A DNA stretch of 64,000 nucleotides from Eutypella sp. D-1 (Eukaryota; Ascomycota; Sordariomycetes; Xylariales; Diatrypaceae). Below, piece after piece: positions 12,689-24,600 of this stretch; the stretch's first letter is position 1; each line of letters opens with the position of its first letter. The DNA lies in NCBI GenBank assembly GCA_023313575.1, contig JAJTTP010000008.1, positions 62,001-126,000 of the forward strand, written 5' to 3'. Position numbers and translations under genes: made by a program. The notes below the pieces were generated by a model, which was not told the origin of the DNA, ran no database searches, and was given only the letters and a program-made list of their open reading frames with translations.

Positions 12689-14084
12689 GGGATAGACGGT
12701 CCGTTTGGAACCCGTTCAAGTACTGATAGAAAGAACCTGAGCCTGAATAACGCGTATGAACTCTGTAGATCTGGAACTCTGCAGAGCTGCACTGATTCTT
12801 TCAAATGGTTGACAATACTCCCCATGTAATATTCGCGAATATTGTCACTACCTTAGACACTTACGCAAACCTCTGCTAAGAGGAGCTATTGTCAGCTTCA
12901 ACCCCGAAGCATCTCGAAGTAGTTCGGATTGAAGAATGGTGAAGATACGGTGCATATCTAAGGTAGTCCTCAGTTACGTCATTGACAACGTGGGATATGA
13001 ATCATCAGAGTGTTCAGTATGAAATTCCCTAGACTCCTTCTTGCTTCGGCTCTGCGGACAGCCTTACAAGTATTATAACAAACGGCCAGTGACACAAACG
13101 AGTTATCATCCAATCATTATGCCCTCGATATCTTTAGGTATGCCCCTTGACCTCGTGTAACATCACTGTACATAAGGATACAGTCCACACGCTGGCTACC
13201 GCTCTTGATTGGCGCTCATGTTGCATCCAGGCCTATGTATGTCTTTGAATTAATTTATCACATTAAGGGAAGGAAATATTCTGGATAGATATATATATGG
13301 GTGCCACAATAAAGTACACCGAATTGAACATGAACAAGCCACCCATAAGTCAATTGATCTGGTGTCGTTAAGTTGAACTACCTAGGTACGCTCAAAGGTA
13401 GTATGTAAGTAGGCAGCCAAGCTATTATTTGCTGGCGACATACGAACCCGACCTCGCATAATTGCTTCCGCGTAGCTGCTAGCGGGGTTGGCGGCTAAAT
13501 AAGTGTAGCTGACCGAAGCGCCATCCAAGAAAGTACGAAGGACCTAGAGCATGAATAGAGACAAGAGCGTATTTTGAACGGGTTATCATTCTATATCCAA
13601 ATCACGTTATACTGTTATGTCGCTCTTAGAGAGACCAGTCCGGAGAGCATCGTTGAGGGGAGGGTATATCATGCATACCATCTACAGATGGGACCTTCTA
13701 ATTCGGGAGATGCCGATGCACTGCGATGCATATTGTATAGGCGCATATAGATAAGGGTTTTTCCTGCCCTCTTCCTTTTTTGTCTAGACCTTCCATGATG
13801 CAATGCACGATAGAGTGACATCGATAAGGCGGTGACTTCCAATTCGGGGTCGTATCTCCATACGAGATAGTCTAGACCCGGGGCATCCCCCGCTGGGAAT
13901 CGCCTATAGAGAATCATCATGAGCAGTATAAAATCAGGCACGGTCGCTATAAAAGGTATTAACTGCGCGACATACGGACGTTGCGAGTGCGGTAGGTCAT
14001 TAAGCGCGCAAGACAAAACAGCTCACAGTCCTACCAACGCCTGCAGACTATTGACAGCACAGGCCCAATATACAGGCAAGAATC
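12689..14084. other. intergenic between PARP-like gene and carboxypeptidase
   Basis: These two genes are divergently transcribed. No gene is supported within. The right end holds two TATA-like boxes for the carboxypeptidase, described separately. Confidence 0.5.
13927..13956 (+). promoter_or_regulatory. paired TATA boxes of the carboxypeptidase gene
   Basis: TATAAAAT (13927-13934) and TATAAAAGG (13948-13956) lie about 130-160 bp before the carboxypeptidase ATG on the same strand, a normal distance for a fungal core promoter. The second is the better match. Confidence 0.5.
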
Positions 14085-15692
14085 ATGAGGGTTGCCAGTG
14101 TAGCCGGGTCAGTGGCCCTTGCCACCTCGGCGCTGGCAGCGAGTTTGCCGCCGCAGCAGGGGAAGGTAGACTATACAGGATATCAGAGCCTGCGCATCTC
14201 GATTCCCGAGGACGCTCGTGAAATCGAAGAGCAGGTCGAGGCCATCGCCGCACGCGTTTTGGACCCGGGCCACCGGGGTCATATCGACGCGGTCGTCGCC
14301 CCAGACAAGGTCGCCGCCCTGCAATCACTCGCACTAGACGCAGAGGTTCTCATCGAGGACGTCGGCGCTGCCATCGCTGAGGAGGGCGACTTGGCCTCCA
14401 CATATGCCGGTAAGTGGATCGTCTCCACACCGTGAGACTGGAGTCCCCTTGAGCTAGAGCATGGAAACAGACGCTCGTCTCTGTATAAGACATCTGGCTA
14501 ACTCAGTACCTATAGTGCCGAGCGAGAGCTGGTTTACGGCGTACCACAGCTACGCGGATCACCTGCAGTTTCTGCGCGACCTGCAAGCGGCGTACCCCAA
14601 GAACTCGGAGCTCATCACGACGGGGACATCGGTCGAGGGCAGGAATCTCACGGGAATCCACATCTGGGGAAGTGGCGGGAAGGGTTCTAAGCCTGCCGTG
14701 CTGTTCCATGGGACCGTCCACGCCCGCGAATGGATCTCCACGATGGTTCGTCATGGCTAATCACCCGTATTCGAGAAGATATAGTACTAAGTCGCTAATG
14801 CTTTCGGATATATAGACTGCCGAATACCACGCCTGGCAGCTCCTGACCAAGTACGGAACTGATCAGACGGTCACGGCATTCGTGGACGAGTTCGACTTTC
14901 ACATCATTCCGATTGTGAACCCCGATGGTGCGTAACTACCGACCCTCTAATATTCAACGCTTTTGACCAAGCACCCCCTTCCCCTTAATCCCGCTCACGA
15001 AGGGTCAAGAAGGAAACTAACTATAATACACACATACACAGGTTTCGTCTACACGCAGACAACGGACCGGCTGTGGCGCAAGAATCGGCAGCGGGTGAGC
15101 GGGAACTCGTGCGTGGGGCGCGACAACAACCGCAACTGGCCGCACAAGTGGGAAGTGACGGGCGGGGCGTCGACGAACCCGTGTTCGGAGACGTTCAAGG
15201 GCGAGGCAGCCGGGGACGCGCCCGAGAACAAGGGCCTGATCGCCCACGCCAACTCCCTGCGCGACTCCCGGGGCATCAGACTCTTCATCGACTTCCACTC
15301 GTACGGGCAGTACATCCTGTGGCGTAAGCTGATCCCCTCTCCTCTATACTCTCTTGAATGACTGACGTGCTGACGTGTCTATAGCCTTCGGTTACGACTG
15401 CAGCATCACCGCGCCGGATGACAAGGCGCTCCGGGCGGCGGCGCAGGCCGGACAGACGGCGATCAGGCCGAAAAGCGGGACTTCCTACACGATCGGGCCG
15501 TCGTGCCAGACGCTCTACGCCACGACGGGATCAGCCCCTGACTACCTGTATGCCGTCAGCGGCGCCAAGCTATCGTACACCATCGAGCTACGGGACACGG
15601 GCAGATACGGATTCGTCCTGCCGGCGAGCCAGATCAAGGATACGGTGCAGGAGACCTGGGACGGGGTGCTGAGTATGCTGGATGTGGCATGA
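14085..15692 (+). CDS. secreted M14A zinc carboxypeptidase
   Basis: Five exons (14085-14409, 14516-14745, 14816-14927, 15042-15323, 15385-15692) join in phase to 418 residues. Residues 1-19 are a signal peptide, followed by an inhibitory propeptide of about 90 residues. The zinc site is HAREW (His and Glu) plus the third His in DFHSYGQ. Substrate Arg/Asn occur in DNNRNW, and the catalytic Glu is in [11 protein letters not shown]. This matches secreted fungal metallocarboxypeptidases related to pancreatic carboxypeptidase A, which remove C-terminal residues from peptides outside the cell. By alignment with bovine CPA, the S1' specificity position (Ile255) appears to be Pro and not acidic, arguing against B-type (Lys/Arg) specificity; this is inference. 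TATA boxes lie about 140 bp upstream. Confidence 0.93.
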
Positions 15693-17288
15693 GAGGGACG
15701 CCACACGCTGTTGGGCTGGCAGTACCATGTGTTTACCGATATGCACCATTGATTGATGGTGCTGGTCTCTGGAATTATCTTTCTCTGTGCGACAAATTCT
15801 AGTGCCTTAGCTCATGATACTACTACTAATCCAGTCGAATGTGATATTGACAAGTTGATTCAGATATTCAAGAGGCCACCCTGGCCTCTCTCTCGTATGT
15901 GTTGTCCACCGGTATTTTAGACCTTACTTGCTCTGTAGGTACTTTGTAGAGTTTTCATGGTGAGACGGTGGATTGTCTGGAGGATTAGGAAGAGATGGAA
16001 CCTTTTAGAGGTTTCTGACCGTACTTGGGAAGAATCTATTTGGGTATGCATCTATGTAACAAGATAAACATGTCATGTCTGAAGGTTTCTACCTATGGAG
16101 GGGTTGTCCTAAAAATAGAGAGGTACAAGCATCCTAATCTGGGCAAGCCTGGTATTCCTGTGAATTTCTATCTTCAAACTTGACGCAGATACCTACCCAG
16201 GTACTCTACTTAGGTAGGGAGGCAAGTGCATCTACAGGGAAGCAAGAGCACTCTAGATCCATCGATGTAAGGAATATAAGTTGCCGGTTTAGGTACTTAA
16301 CCTACCAAGCCTGCTCGACTGGTTTCAAGGTTGCGGCAGAAATTAGCAACTCAGGGCTGAATAAAACAGGTAATCACATGCCAGTTGACCAAGTAGGAGA
16401 AACCACTAAGTTCATGCAAATTCATGCAAATTCCTAGAGTTGACAGAAGGTTCTTAGTGGTTGTTGAAATTGCCCATACCAGCCAGTGAGGTACCTAAAC
16501 AGACCAACAGCCCCGCTAAGTAGGTGGTCATTTATACTGTACAGGCAAACTGGTGGCAGGTTGGTTTGCAGGTTGGCAGGCTTGCAATGCCCTCCGGTTA
16601 TATACTGTTATGTAATATGCACGTCTCAAATGCTTGTATATGTACCTACTAAATGCTGCAGATATGCGGTACATCACTACCTACATGTAAGTACTTATGT
16701 ACATAAGGTAGGTATGTACATATGTATGTATGTATGTAGGTAGGTAGCATTTTTATGGGATTGGGCTTGCATGAACAACCTTGGAATACATCATCATCAA
16801 CACCTCAACACCAACACCACCACCTACTACCTAACTTATGTAACTACATACCACTATCTGCCACCACCAGCACCACCACCTCCTCCTCAATACAAGTTAG
16901 GTATACTACATACCTTTATACTATGAATTCTCCTAATTAACCCACAACTCTCCACGATTCTTCGTCATCCAACATCGCCGATCTTTGCGACTCAGCAACT
17001 GATTTGTCTATAGATTGATTAGCCCTCCTTTTTTTCTTTTCTCCCCCCTTCTTCGATTCTAGCTATCTATCCTAGACGGTGTGTAGTGAAATTCTACTAA
17101 GTAACTACTACAATTCTTCACATTTTATTATATTTCATTTTATCACTCCGTTAATCATACATAAAACACTTATTTTATACTTCTGTGCTTAACTTCTGTG
17201 CTTACCTACCTGCCTAGATGCGTACTTTACAAAGAAAGGGGAAGGATAATGTAGCGGATGCCTTGTTGTCCTCAACTCCCTACGCGAT
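15693..17288. other. intergenic before the TBC gene, rich in TAGGTA motifs
   Basis: About 1.6 kb with repeated TAGGTA/TACCTA motifs (for example 16190-16220 and 16675-16745) and a short tetranucleotide tract. CAC-rich sequence at about 16785-16880 precedes a pyrimidine-rich stretch at about 17028-17050, which may be part of a long 5' leader of the TBC gene. Short open frames here lack any recognisable domain. Confidence 0.5.
16715..16746. repeat. TATG/TAGG tetranucleotide microsatellite
   Basis: Roughly eight imperfect units alternating between TATG and TAGG types are visible. It is the densest patch of the TAGGTA-like sequence scattered through the window's intergenic DNA. Confidence 0.7.
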
Positions 17289-20200
17289 ATGATGGAGCCC
17301 GAAGCATCTGCATCCGCATCCGCATCTACTACTACTACTGCTACATCTACTCAGGCTGAGTCTTCCTTGCAGCGCACCACATCCCAGGTCTCGAATGCGT
17401 CTACCAAGAGTAATAGAGGCCACCGCCACTCATCCCGCACCAACTCCAAACCAAGGAAACTGGTGTCGCAGCCTTCCAGCTCTGCATCCTCTATCGCCGC
17501 TTCGGACAAGTCCCTGACCTCTTTCCCCTCCTTCTCCCCCGGATCCCCAAGCTACGAGCGCACATTCCCCTCGGACGAAGCCTTTACTGTCACTTCGAAC
17601 ACCACTTCGAATACCTGCAAGCTGTCAGCGAACCCGAAGCCACAACAGAATGCAACCTCAAACCCAAGCCCGAGCCTGACTTCCCAAATCGCAAATTCTA
17701 TAGTCGACAGCTTAACCTCCACCTCCACCTCCACTGAGAGCCAGAAGGCTGCCCGTAGTGCCTTGTTCGATGACACCCCCCCTACCGCACGGAAGATCCC
17801 AGGGGCATTACATCACGCCGATGACCAACATATACAGCGTCTAGTCACGCGCCATGGGGCCGTAAACCTGGTGCGCCAGATCTCCGAAGATCTGGCACAA
17901 CGCGACAATGAAATTGCTACGTTGCGGAGGAAGGCAGATGCGAGGGAGAGGGCGCTTAGAAAAATCATATTAGAGTGTGGGCTGTCGAACTTGGATCTTG
18001 AAACTAGACTGCGACAGGTAGAGGCTGAGTTCAAGACCCAGGAGCAGGCAAAGCGAGGCCAAGATGGGGGCCTATCCGACATGATGAGCGATGCCATGTG
18101 TGATTCCGTCTCCCACTCTCATAGTGGCTTACATATCTCCAACATAGATGATACCACGGTCCGAGCTGGTTCCTCGCCTCCCGCCTCGAAGACTGCCAAT
18201 ACCGCAAGCAAAGGGACGATGAAAGCCTGGAAGGATTATTTGTGGGGTACCAGCAGGAAGACGAGCAGAGCGAGCAGTATCAACGGCGATGACACAGCTA
18301 AAACTGCCATACGAACCGTACCCCAAGCTGAACGGCGCCCTGTGATACAGGAAGATCAGTTCATACCCCCTGATGCGGAATCTCTAGCGAGTTCCAGTCG
18401 CGCGTCGAGTATCTACTCTGGCCAGGGTTCGAGGAAGCCTTCTGCATCTTTTGCTACGATGGCTCTGCAGATGGTCGCGGGAAAGCCTTCTTCTAACCGG
18501 GACACCGACTCGTTGCGGGGTAGGACCACCTCGGCGGGCTACGGTGGTTCCATACGGACGTCCTCGAATACCAGTGCAAAGACCACCACATCAAACCGAG
18601 CGGTTTCCACTCAGGCGGGGCCGAAAGCTCTGATGGCGATGCGACGCGCGGGGACGCCAGTGCAGACGATGCGCTCGCAACCTCATGAGAGATGGGAAGG
18701 GGTCTCTGTCAGTCCTCCAACTTCGGCGGGCGCGAGACCAGATAACTCTGGCCCTGTTGAGATGGACACCATCTTCTCCCCTGAGGGTCAGCCACCCACC
18801 CTCACACATGTTTACAACAATTATAGCGGTTCCGAATATCTGACGGATCGTTTCGGGTTTATTTACGACCAGCGACGGAAGAAGAGGCAACGCGAAGCTG
18901 CCCAGGTTGCACTGCAGATGAAGCAAGGAGGGCGCGCGGAAATGCTCTCTGGTGGAAGATCCAGCTTGTCACCTAGTCTTCTCGATGAAGAACGCTCTAT
19001 TCGCGAAACGGATAGCCTCGACCAGCCCTCAACCCCCTCATCGTCCGAGGAGGCCGTGGATCAGGCGAAGCCCAAAAGATGGTCTGATTATTTAAAAATT
19101 GCCACGTTTCCGACGGAGCTTCTCTCCCATACCCCTTCTATCGCTGCATCAAACATCCAGGTCCTGGAGGGTAGCGAGGGTTCGAAGTCTCCTATTCAGA
19201 TAACGTCTGACGATCGCGGTTTCGTTCCCCCAGCTAGTACTACCTCTGCGCTAGACAATGAATCAGCCTCTAAACCTCAAGAAGAGACACCTGCATCTCT
19301 GGTTAACGAAGACGCCGAACCTGTGAAGCTTCTACTCAAACAGCTAAGCGACGTCCATGATGCACTGCAACGAGAGAAGTCAGTACGTTGGAACGAATTC
19401 TTGCGGAAAGTTCGCGCCGAGCGCCGACGTGAGAGCGAAGCGGCAGCAGCGGCAGCCGCCGCCGCTGCGGAGGCGCGTTTCCAGAAAGCGCCGGTCATGA
19501 TCCCGGAAGCGAAACTCACGGATGGAGAGACCATTGGTGTGGCTGATCTCGGCGTGAAAGGCAAGGTCGGCCGGGCGAAATGGAACGAGTTCAGAACTCT
19601 GGTTCTCGGTGGGATACCCGTCGCGAATCGTCCCAAGATCTGGGCGGAATGTTCCGGTGCCCTGTCAAAACGCATACCCGGCTACTACGCAGATCTAGTG
19701 TCAAAGTCAGGCAAGGATGATGACCCCGTTGTGGTCTCCCAGATCGACATGGACATCAACCGCACCCTTACCGACAACATCTACTTCCGGCGGGGCCCCG
19801 GCGTGCAGAAGCTGAGCGAAGTGCTGCGCGCTTATGCTAGGCGCAACCCCGACGTCGGGTACTGTCAGGGGATGAATCTCATCACGGCAAATCTTCTACT
19901 CATCATGCCATCGGCGGAGGACACCTTTTGGGTACTGTGTTCGATCATCGAGCAGATCCTCCCACAGGGGTACTACGACCACAGTCTACTCGCCTCACGA
20001 GCGGACCAACAGGTGCTTCGGCAATACGTGACGCAGGTGCTGCCGAGACTGTCGCAGCACCTCGAGCAGCTGAGTATTGAGCTGGAGGCGCTGACGTTCC
20101 AGTGGTTTCTAAGCGTGTTCACGGACTGCCTTTCGGCGGAAGCGCTGTTCCGGGTCTGGGATGTGGTTCTTGGCGTCAACGATGGCAGCACGTTCCTCTT

Positions 20201-20669
20201 CCAGGTGGCGCTCGCATTACTCAAGCTCAACGAGCCACAGCTCCTCCAGTGCGACGCCCCCGCCGCCGTCTACACCTACATCAACCACCAGATGACCAAC
20301 CACGCCATCAGCATCGACGGTCTCATTAACGCGTCCGAGGGCCTTAGGAGGGTCGTCCGCCGCGAGGACGTCGAGGCCCGTCGCCGCGCCGCCATCGAAG
20401 CCGAGGAGCGCCTCGCCCGCGAGCGCGAGGAGCTCCGCCTCCAGCGCCAGCTCGGCGCCCAGCAACAAAAAGCCACGTCGGCCCCGGCCCTCATTAGCGG
20501 CGCCATATCCTCCGCCCTTCCGAGTCCCGCTTCCAGCCCCGCGCCCCACGAGTCCATGGCTCGGGACGACGACGATGGCGGCGCGGACTATGATCGCGAA
20601 ATCGGCGGCGGTGCGATTCTTAGATCCCGCACGCCCGTAGATGAAGAGACCGCGCTCGGGCTCGGATAA
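17289..20669 (+). CDS. TBC-domain Rab GTPase-activating protein
   Basis: A single uninterrupted exon of 1126 residues. The TBC domain spans about residues 770-985 and contains both catalytic fingers: the arginine finger in DMDINRTLTDN and the glutamine finger in YCQGMN. Downstream are the conserved FWVL and LFRVWDVVLG helices. TBC proteins speed GTP hydrolysis by Rab GTPases in vesicle traffic; the Rab partner cannot be told from sequence. The N-terminal ~700 residues are Ser/Thr-rich and probably disordered, starting with an Ala-Ser repeat encoded by a hexanucleotide microsatellite. A short coiled coil lies near residues 200-260, a poly-Ala run sits just before the TBC domain, and a charged helix rich in Arg/Glu follows it (about 1030-1070). 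The first of two adjacent ATGs is taken as start. Confidence 0.92.
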   Translation: MMEPEASASASASTTTTATSTQAESSLQRTTSQVSNASTKSNRGHRHSSRTNSKPRKLVSQPSSSASSIAASDKSLTSFPSFSPGSPSYERTFPSDEAFTVTSNTTSNTCKLSANPKPQQNATSNPSPSLTSQIANSIVDSLTSTSTSTESQKAARSALFDDTPPTARKIPGALHHADDQHIQRLVTRHGAVNLVRQISEDLAQRDNEIATLRRKADARERALRKIILECGLSNLDLETRLRQVEAEFKTQEQAKRGQDGGLSDMMSDAMCDSVSHSHSGLHISNIDDTTVRAGSSPPASKTANTASKGTMKAWKDYLWGTSRKTSRASSINGDDTAKTAIRTVPQAERRPVIQEDQFIPPDAESLASSSRASSIYSGQGSRKPSASFATMALQMVAGKPSSNRDTDSLRGRTTSAGYGGSIRTSSNTSAKTTTSNRAVSTQAGPKALMAMRRAGTPVQTMRSQPHERWEGVSVSPPTSAGARPDNSGPVEMDTIFSPEGQPPTLTHVYNNYSGSEYLTDRFGFIYDQRRKKRQREAAQVALQMKQGGRAEMLSGGRSSLSPSLLDEERSIRETDSLDQPSTPSSSEEAVDQAKPKRWSDYLKIATFPTELLSHTPSIAASNIQVLEGSEGSKSPIQITSDDRGFVPPASTTSALDNESASKPQEETPASLVNEDAEPVKLLLKQLSDVHDALQREKSVRWNEFLRKVRAERRRESEAAAAAAAAAAEARFQKAPVMIPEAKLTDGETIGVADLGVKGKVGRAKWNEFRTLVLGGIPVANRPKIWAECSGALSKRIPGYYADLVSKSGKDDDPVVVSQIDMDINRTLTDNIYFRRGPGVQKLSEVLRAYARRNPDVGYCQGMNLITANLLLIMPSAEDTFWVLCSIIEQILPQGYYDHSLLASRADQQVLRQYVTQVLPRLSQHLEQLSIELEALTFQWFLSVFTDCLSAEALFRVWDVVLGVNDGSTFLFQVALALLKLNEPQLLQCDAPAAVYTYINHQMTNHAISIDGLINASEGLRRVVRREDVEARRRAAIEAEERLAREREELRLQRQLGAQQQKATSAPALISGAISSALPSPASSPAPHESMARDDDDGGADYDREIGGGAILRSRTPVDEETALGLG
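17303..17344 (+). repeat. coding microsatellite (GCATCC/TACTAC type) in the TBC gene
   Basis: Hexanucleotide GCATCC-like units are followed by TAC units. They encode an Ala-Ser stretch and then a Thr run near residue 10 of the TBC protein. Such tracts often vary in length among strains. Confidence 0.7.
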
Positions 20670-21605
20670 TGGGAGGTGAAAACGAGGATGGGATTACATC
20701 TCTCAGCCGCGCTTGTGCTCGGTTGTTCATGGGTGGGGCGCGTCGCCTAGAGCGTGGTACCCGACTGGGAGACCGATAGGCGCTCCCTCTGGATCACTTT
20801 GGCGAATCATACTCCGCATCACATCGCATTTACATCGCATTGGGGCGCAACGTGTGGACGGAGAAAAAAAATGCTGTGCTTCCCTCCTTTTTCCTTCCCT
20901 TTGTTCCTGTGTTTCTGGCATGGTTTCCTGCCCCTGTTTTGTTTCCTTTTTCTCTTTTTTAGACCAGCACAAACGAATCCAAGATTTCGAGATACCCCCC
21001 ACCTGCATTTTTTTTTCCCATCCTGCTTTTTGAAACCCAAACATCTAGAGATTTTTTTGTCCTAGAAGGGTCGATTGATGAATCAACCACCTTCGCATTT
21101 AGTTAGCTTATACAAAACACATTATCACTACTGGACTTCTGTCTCTTTCCCAACAGTATGTACTTTACGCCTTGTACGGGAGACCTCGTTACCTGACTAC
21201 GTATGGCGATGGAGGGGGCCGTGCACGTATCTAGGAGGCTAGCTAGGCAGCTGTTGATTGGTGATGCTGCATGGGGTTATGGCAGAAATGTCATATTAGT
21301 GTAGTGTCTATCTGCCTCTAGGAACCAGGTACAATCTGGGCCGTTGCCGGCACGCGTGAATCTACCTATTCTATCTGACACTGATAAATGAATTGCAGGC
21401 TCTAGAAGGGAAATACCGCATGGCATACCAAACATACGGGTTACAAGGGTCCAATATCGGCACCGGAAAGTTCTCACTGCTCTAGACTCGAGTTGACCAA
21501 GTAGATGAGTGTCTAATACTGAGCTCATGGTGGTCCAATGCTCATCAGCGGCTGGCTCGAAGGTGTCGCAAGCTTCACGATGCAGGCCAACCACTAGGCC
21601 CTTTA
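20670..21605. other. convergent 3' intergenic region
   Basis: The region lies between the TBC gene (+) and the dioxygenase-like gene (-). T-rich runs around 20935-21060 fit 3' UTR and polyadenylation sequence of the TBC gene. No gene is supported; an open frame at 21277-21609 (-) only continues past the end of the dioxygenase gene. Confidence 0.5.
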
Positions 21606-24600
21606 TCACTCGCCCGTCAGGTCGACGTAGTCGGTCCGCAGCCTCGTGGTAGGGGGGTACTCCCAGGTCCCGTCGGCGCGCCGCTTCGCGCCCGGCATCG
21701 ATTGCGGTTGCGGCGGAGGGCCTGCGGCAAAATCAGGAGTGCCCTGAGCTGTCATCGGGGGAGGAGTGACGGGGAAGTGCGGCGCCGTTCTGTAAGGGAA
21801 GGCGTTGGGATTCAAGTGAATGTCTTGTCCTGGAGCCTGGTATGAAGGGTTCTGTCCCGGTCCCGTGGATGTTATTGGGGCTGTGCTTAAAGCTGGGACA
21901 TGTCGGTAAGGGGCTTGACCAACAGAGATACCTGGGGTGGAAATTGTCATCGAAGCTTGAGCCGGGCCGTAACCCGACACGCCATGTCTGGTAAGGGGAT
22001 TTGGCGTGGCATGATGAGTAGCGGGCGTATATCCAGGACCAGCAACGCCAAAGGGCGCGACATTGCCAAAAGCCGAGGACGGGACACCGGGGGCGGCGGC
22101 GGGGACAGCAGAAGCTCTTTCCAGGTCGGCACTCTCCATAGGCGGAGCGCGCAGCTGCTCCAGCAGCACTAATTCGCGATACAGCTTGTCCCCCAACAGT
22201 TGCTGCACGAGTTCGCGGGCGAACGGGCTCAGTCTCTGCTTGAGAGCCTCTACCTTCTTCGTGTACTGCTCTACATCATCTCTGTACTCCGCATTCTGGC
22301 TGAGCTTAGTCACTGTCAAGGTATACACGCCGCCGCCTCTGGACTTGCCCGAGGAGTGGCGGAAGAGTCGCGGTGGCAGATAAGCTGCGACGTGTTGGCG
22401 CCAATCCGTGGGCTTTTTGAATTCGGCCGTCTGCTGGTCGCTGGAGACTAGGAACTTATTCAGCTCTTCGCACTTCTCGCACTTCCAATAGGGACCTCGC
22501 TTGCAGCCTCGGGCCCTGTAAGACCACCCCACGGCCGGTGAGGGGACAGTTGGGACGTCGCGGATAATGTACCTGCGTAGGAACATGTCGACTAGGCGCT
22601 TCACGGGTGAATCCTCCTTGGATAAAAGATAACTTAGCTGGCACCGCTCCACGGCCTTGAGGAAGTCTTCTAGGAACCTGTTGGCAAATTGAATAGGTAG
22701 ATCTTGCAAATTCCTAATGTCAATTGCAGACATGCCGCATAGGAGACCACGATCTGTTGGGTTGACCTTGTCCCGTGGTATCCGGGCAAGAACATCCGTT
22801 ATGTTCTTACAGCTGCATTCTAACAATCGTGTGGTCCCGTCTATAAGATCTCTTTTTAGAAAGATGTCGATGTACTGCATGATCGGGGCGACCGTGCTGC
22901 TTTCATAGTCTTGTTTGTACCCATACGGAAATGTTCCAACAGTGTTAGGAACGTCTCGGGCCGCGGGTCGCAAGAAATCTTCCAGCTGAAGTTGGAGTTT
23001 GGGGAGAAGCGATTCGAGTAGACGCGTGGCTATATCATAAGCCCGGCAGAATTTTTCACCCTTGCGACTATGGCTGAGGGCAAGAAGTAGCCTATACAGA
23101 AGCTCCCTATCCGCACATCGCTCGAGTCTTGGGGTAAGTCTATTGAAGCCGTTTAGTGATTATCTAAGTAAGAGATTTACCACACGGTTTTGATGAAGAG
23201 TAATCTCACCGGTTGTTGATCCATTCGTCGTCGTCCATGTGAGAGTCCAGTACGTTTCGGATGAAACCAAGATCGTCGATTCCGAGCGGCTCCTCTTTAT
23301 CGAATCTCTCTATCTCGATGCCGGACCTCCATTGTGCGAATGATTGCTTTAGCTCGTCCTTCTCCAGCGACCCCCCGATTGTTTCAAGGACCACGGGGAC
23401 GTGCCCGATGCTTGGAAGGTTATCAACTAGCTGGCCGAGACTATACGAACCGATTAGTATATGATTAAAAAAAGAGGGAGCTGGGGGATGCATACCACCG
23501 ATCCCAGTCGGACTTCTGCGGGGAGGAAAGGGTATTGCATGTCCTGGCAAGCGCCGGGAGTATATTTTTCGTACGGTTTGACACAAACTCGACGTTCTGT
23601 TCTACTTCTGTCTTTGGAGGGAAGATTCCTGTTCTCATATGATCGATAGCCCTTGGACCCATAGCTACCGTTATTGCTTTTCGGTAGAGCGACTCATTCT
23701 TCAACTCCCATGCAGCTTTCAGAATCAAGGCCGGGATATGGTAGTGTAGGCTCAAATTACCCTCTAAGAAAATCTCCATGAAATTAGTGGCGTACTGACG
23801 GATACCAGCATGATCTATATTTCCCCACAAGTCCCCGAGAACTATCCTAAGCATGTTCACGCAATTCGCATAACCATAATGATGAATGAATTGCTTGAAT
23901 TGATCCCTCGGCACCATGATAGCAACCTAACAAGCTACGGATTAGCACGTGTCGATTAGATGATAGTACAAATGGGGCACATGGGGCTAAACGGACCGAA
24001 TCACGATACCGATACTCTGCTGGTTGGCTCGCATTGCCGGTAAATTCTGCCTCGACCTCGCTGTCGGGGTCACGGTCGGTGTAAGAGTCTTCACCTAGAA
24101 CGTCCCGCATTTCGATCTCGTGTCCTGAGGCAACCGGAAGTCCGTCATATGAACATACGTGATCAAGCTGGAGGCAGTTTCCGGACCACTCATCGAGCAC
24201 GTCTTGATCTTCGTCTTCATCTACAAATTGAGTTTTCGTCATGTTCGCCAGAAGCAGGAAAAAGCCATTCTCCTTGCATGTATCATACAGGCATTGGATT
24301 CGGGATGAGTCACGGCCCTTCATTCCCTGTAGAGATAGGCTGTGCTGTGAGTACTTGTGTTCGAGTCGATACACGAGTCTCTTGATCATGGGAAGTTCGG
24401 TTCTCCATCTGGTCAGTAATGATGCAAGCTGACTTTGGTGTTGAAGGAAAAGGCTGGCCAAGACCTTGGGGCCCTCTGCCTGGATAATATTATACGTCAA
24501 GACAAGCCGATGACCGGATGTAATCTCCTTCACTTCATGAGTTACGTCAGAGTACCAGGATAGGGTCGTGAGATCGTGATCAGAAGCCGTACTCGTCACG

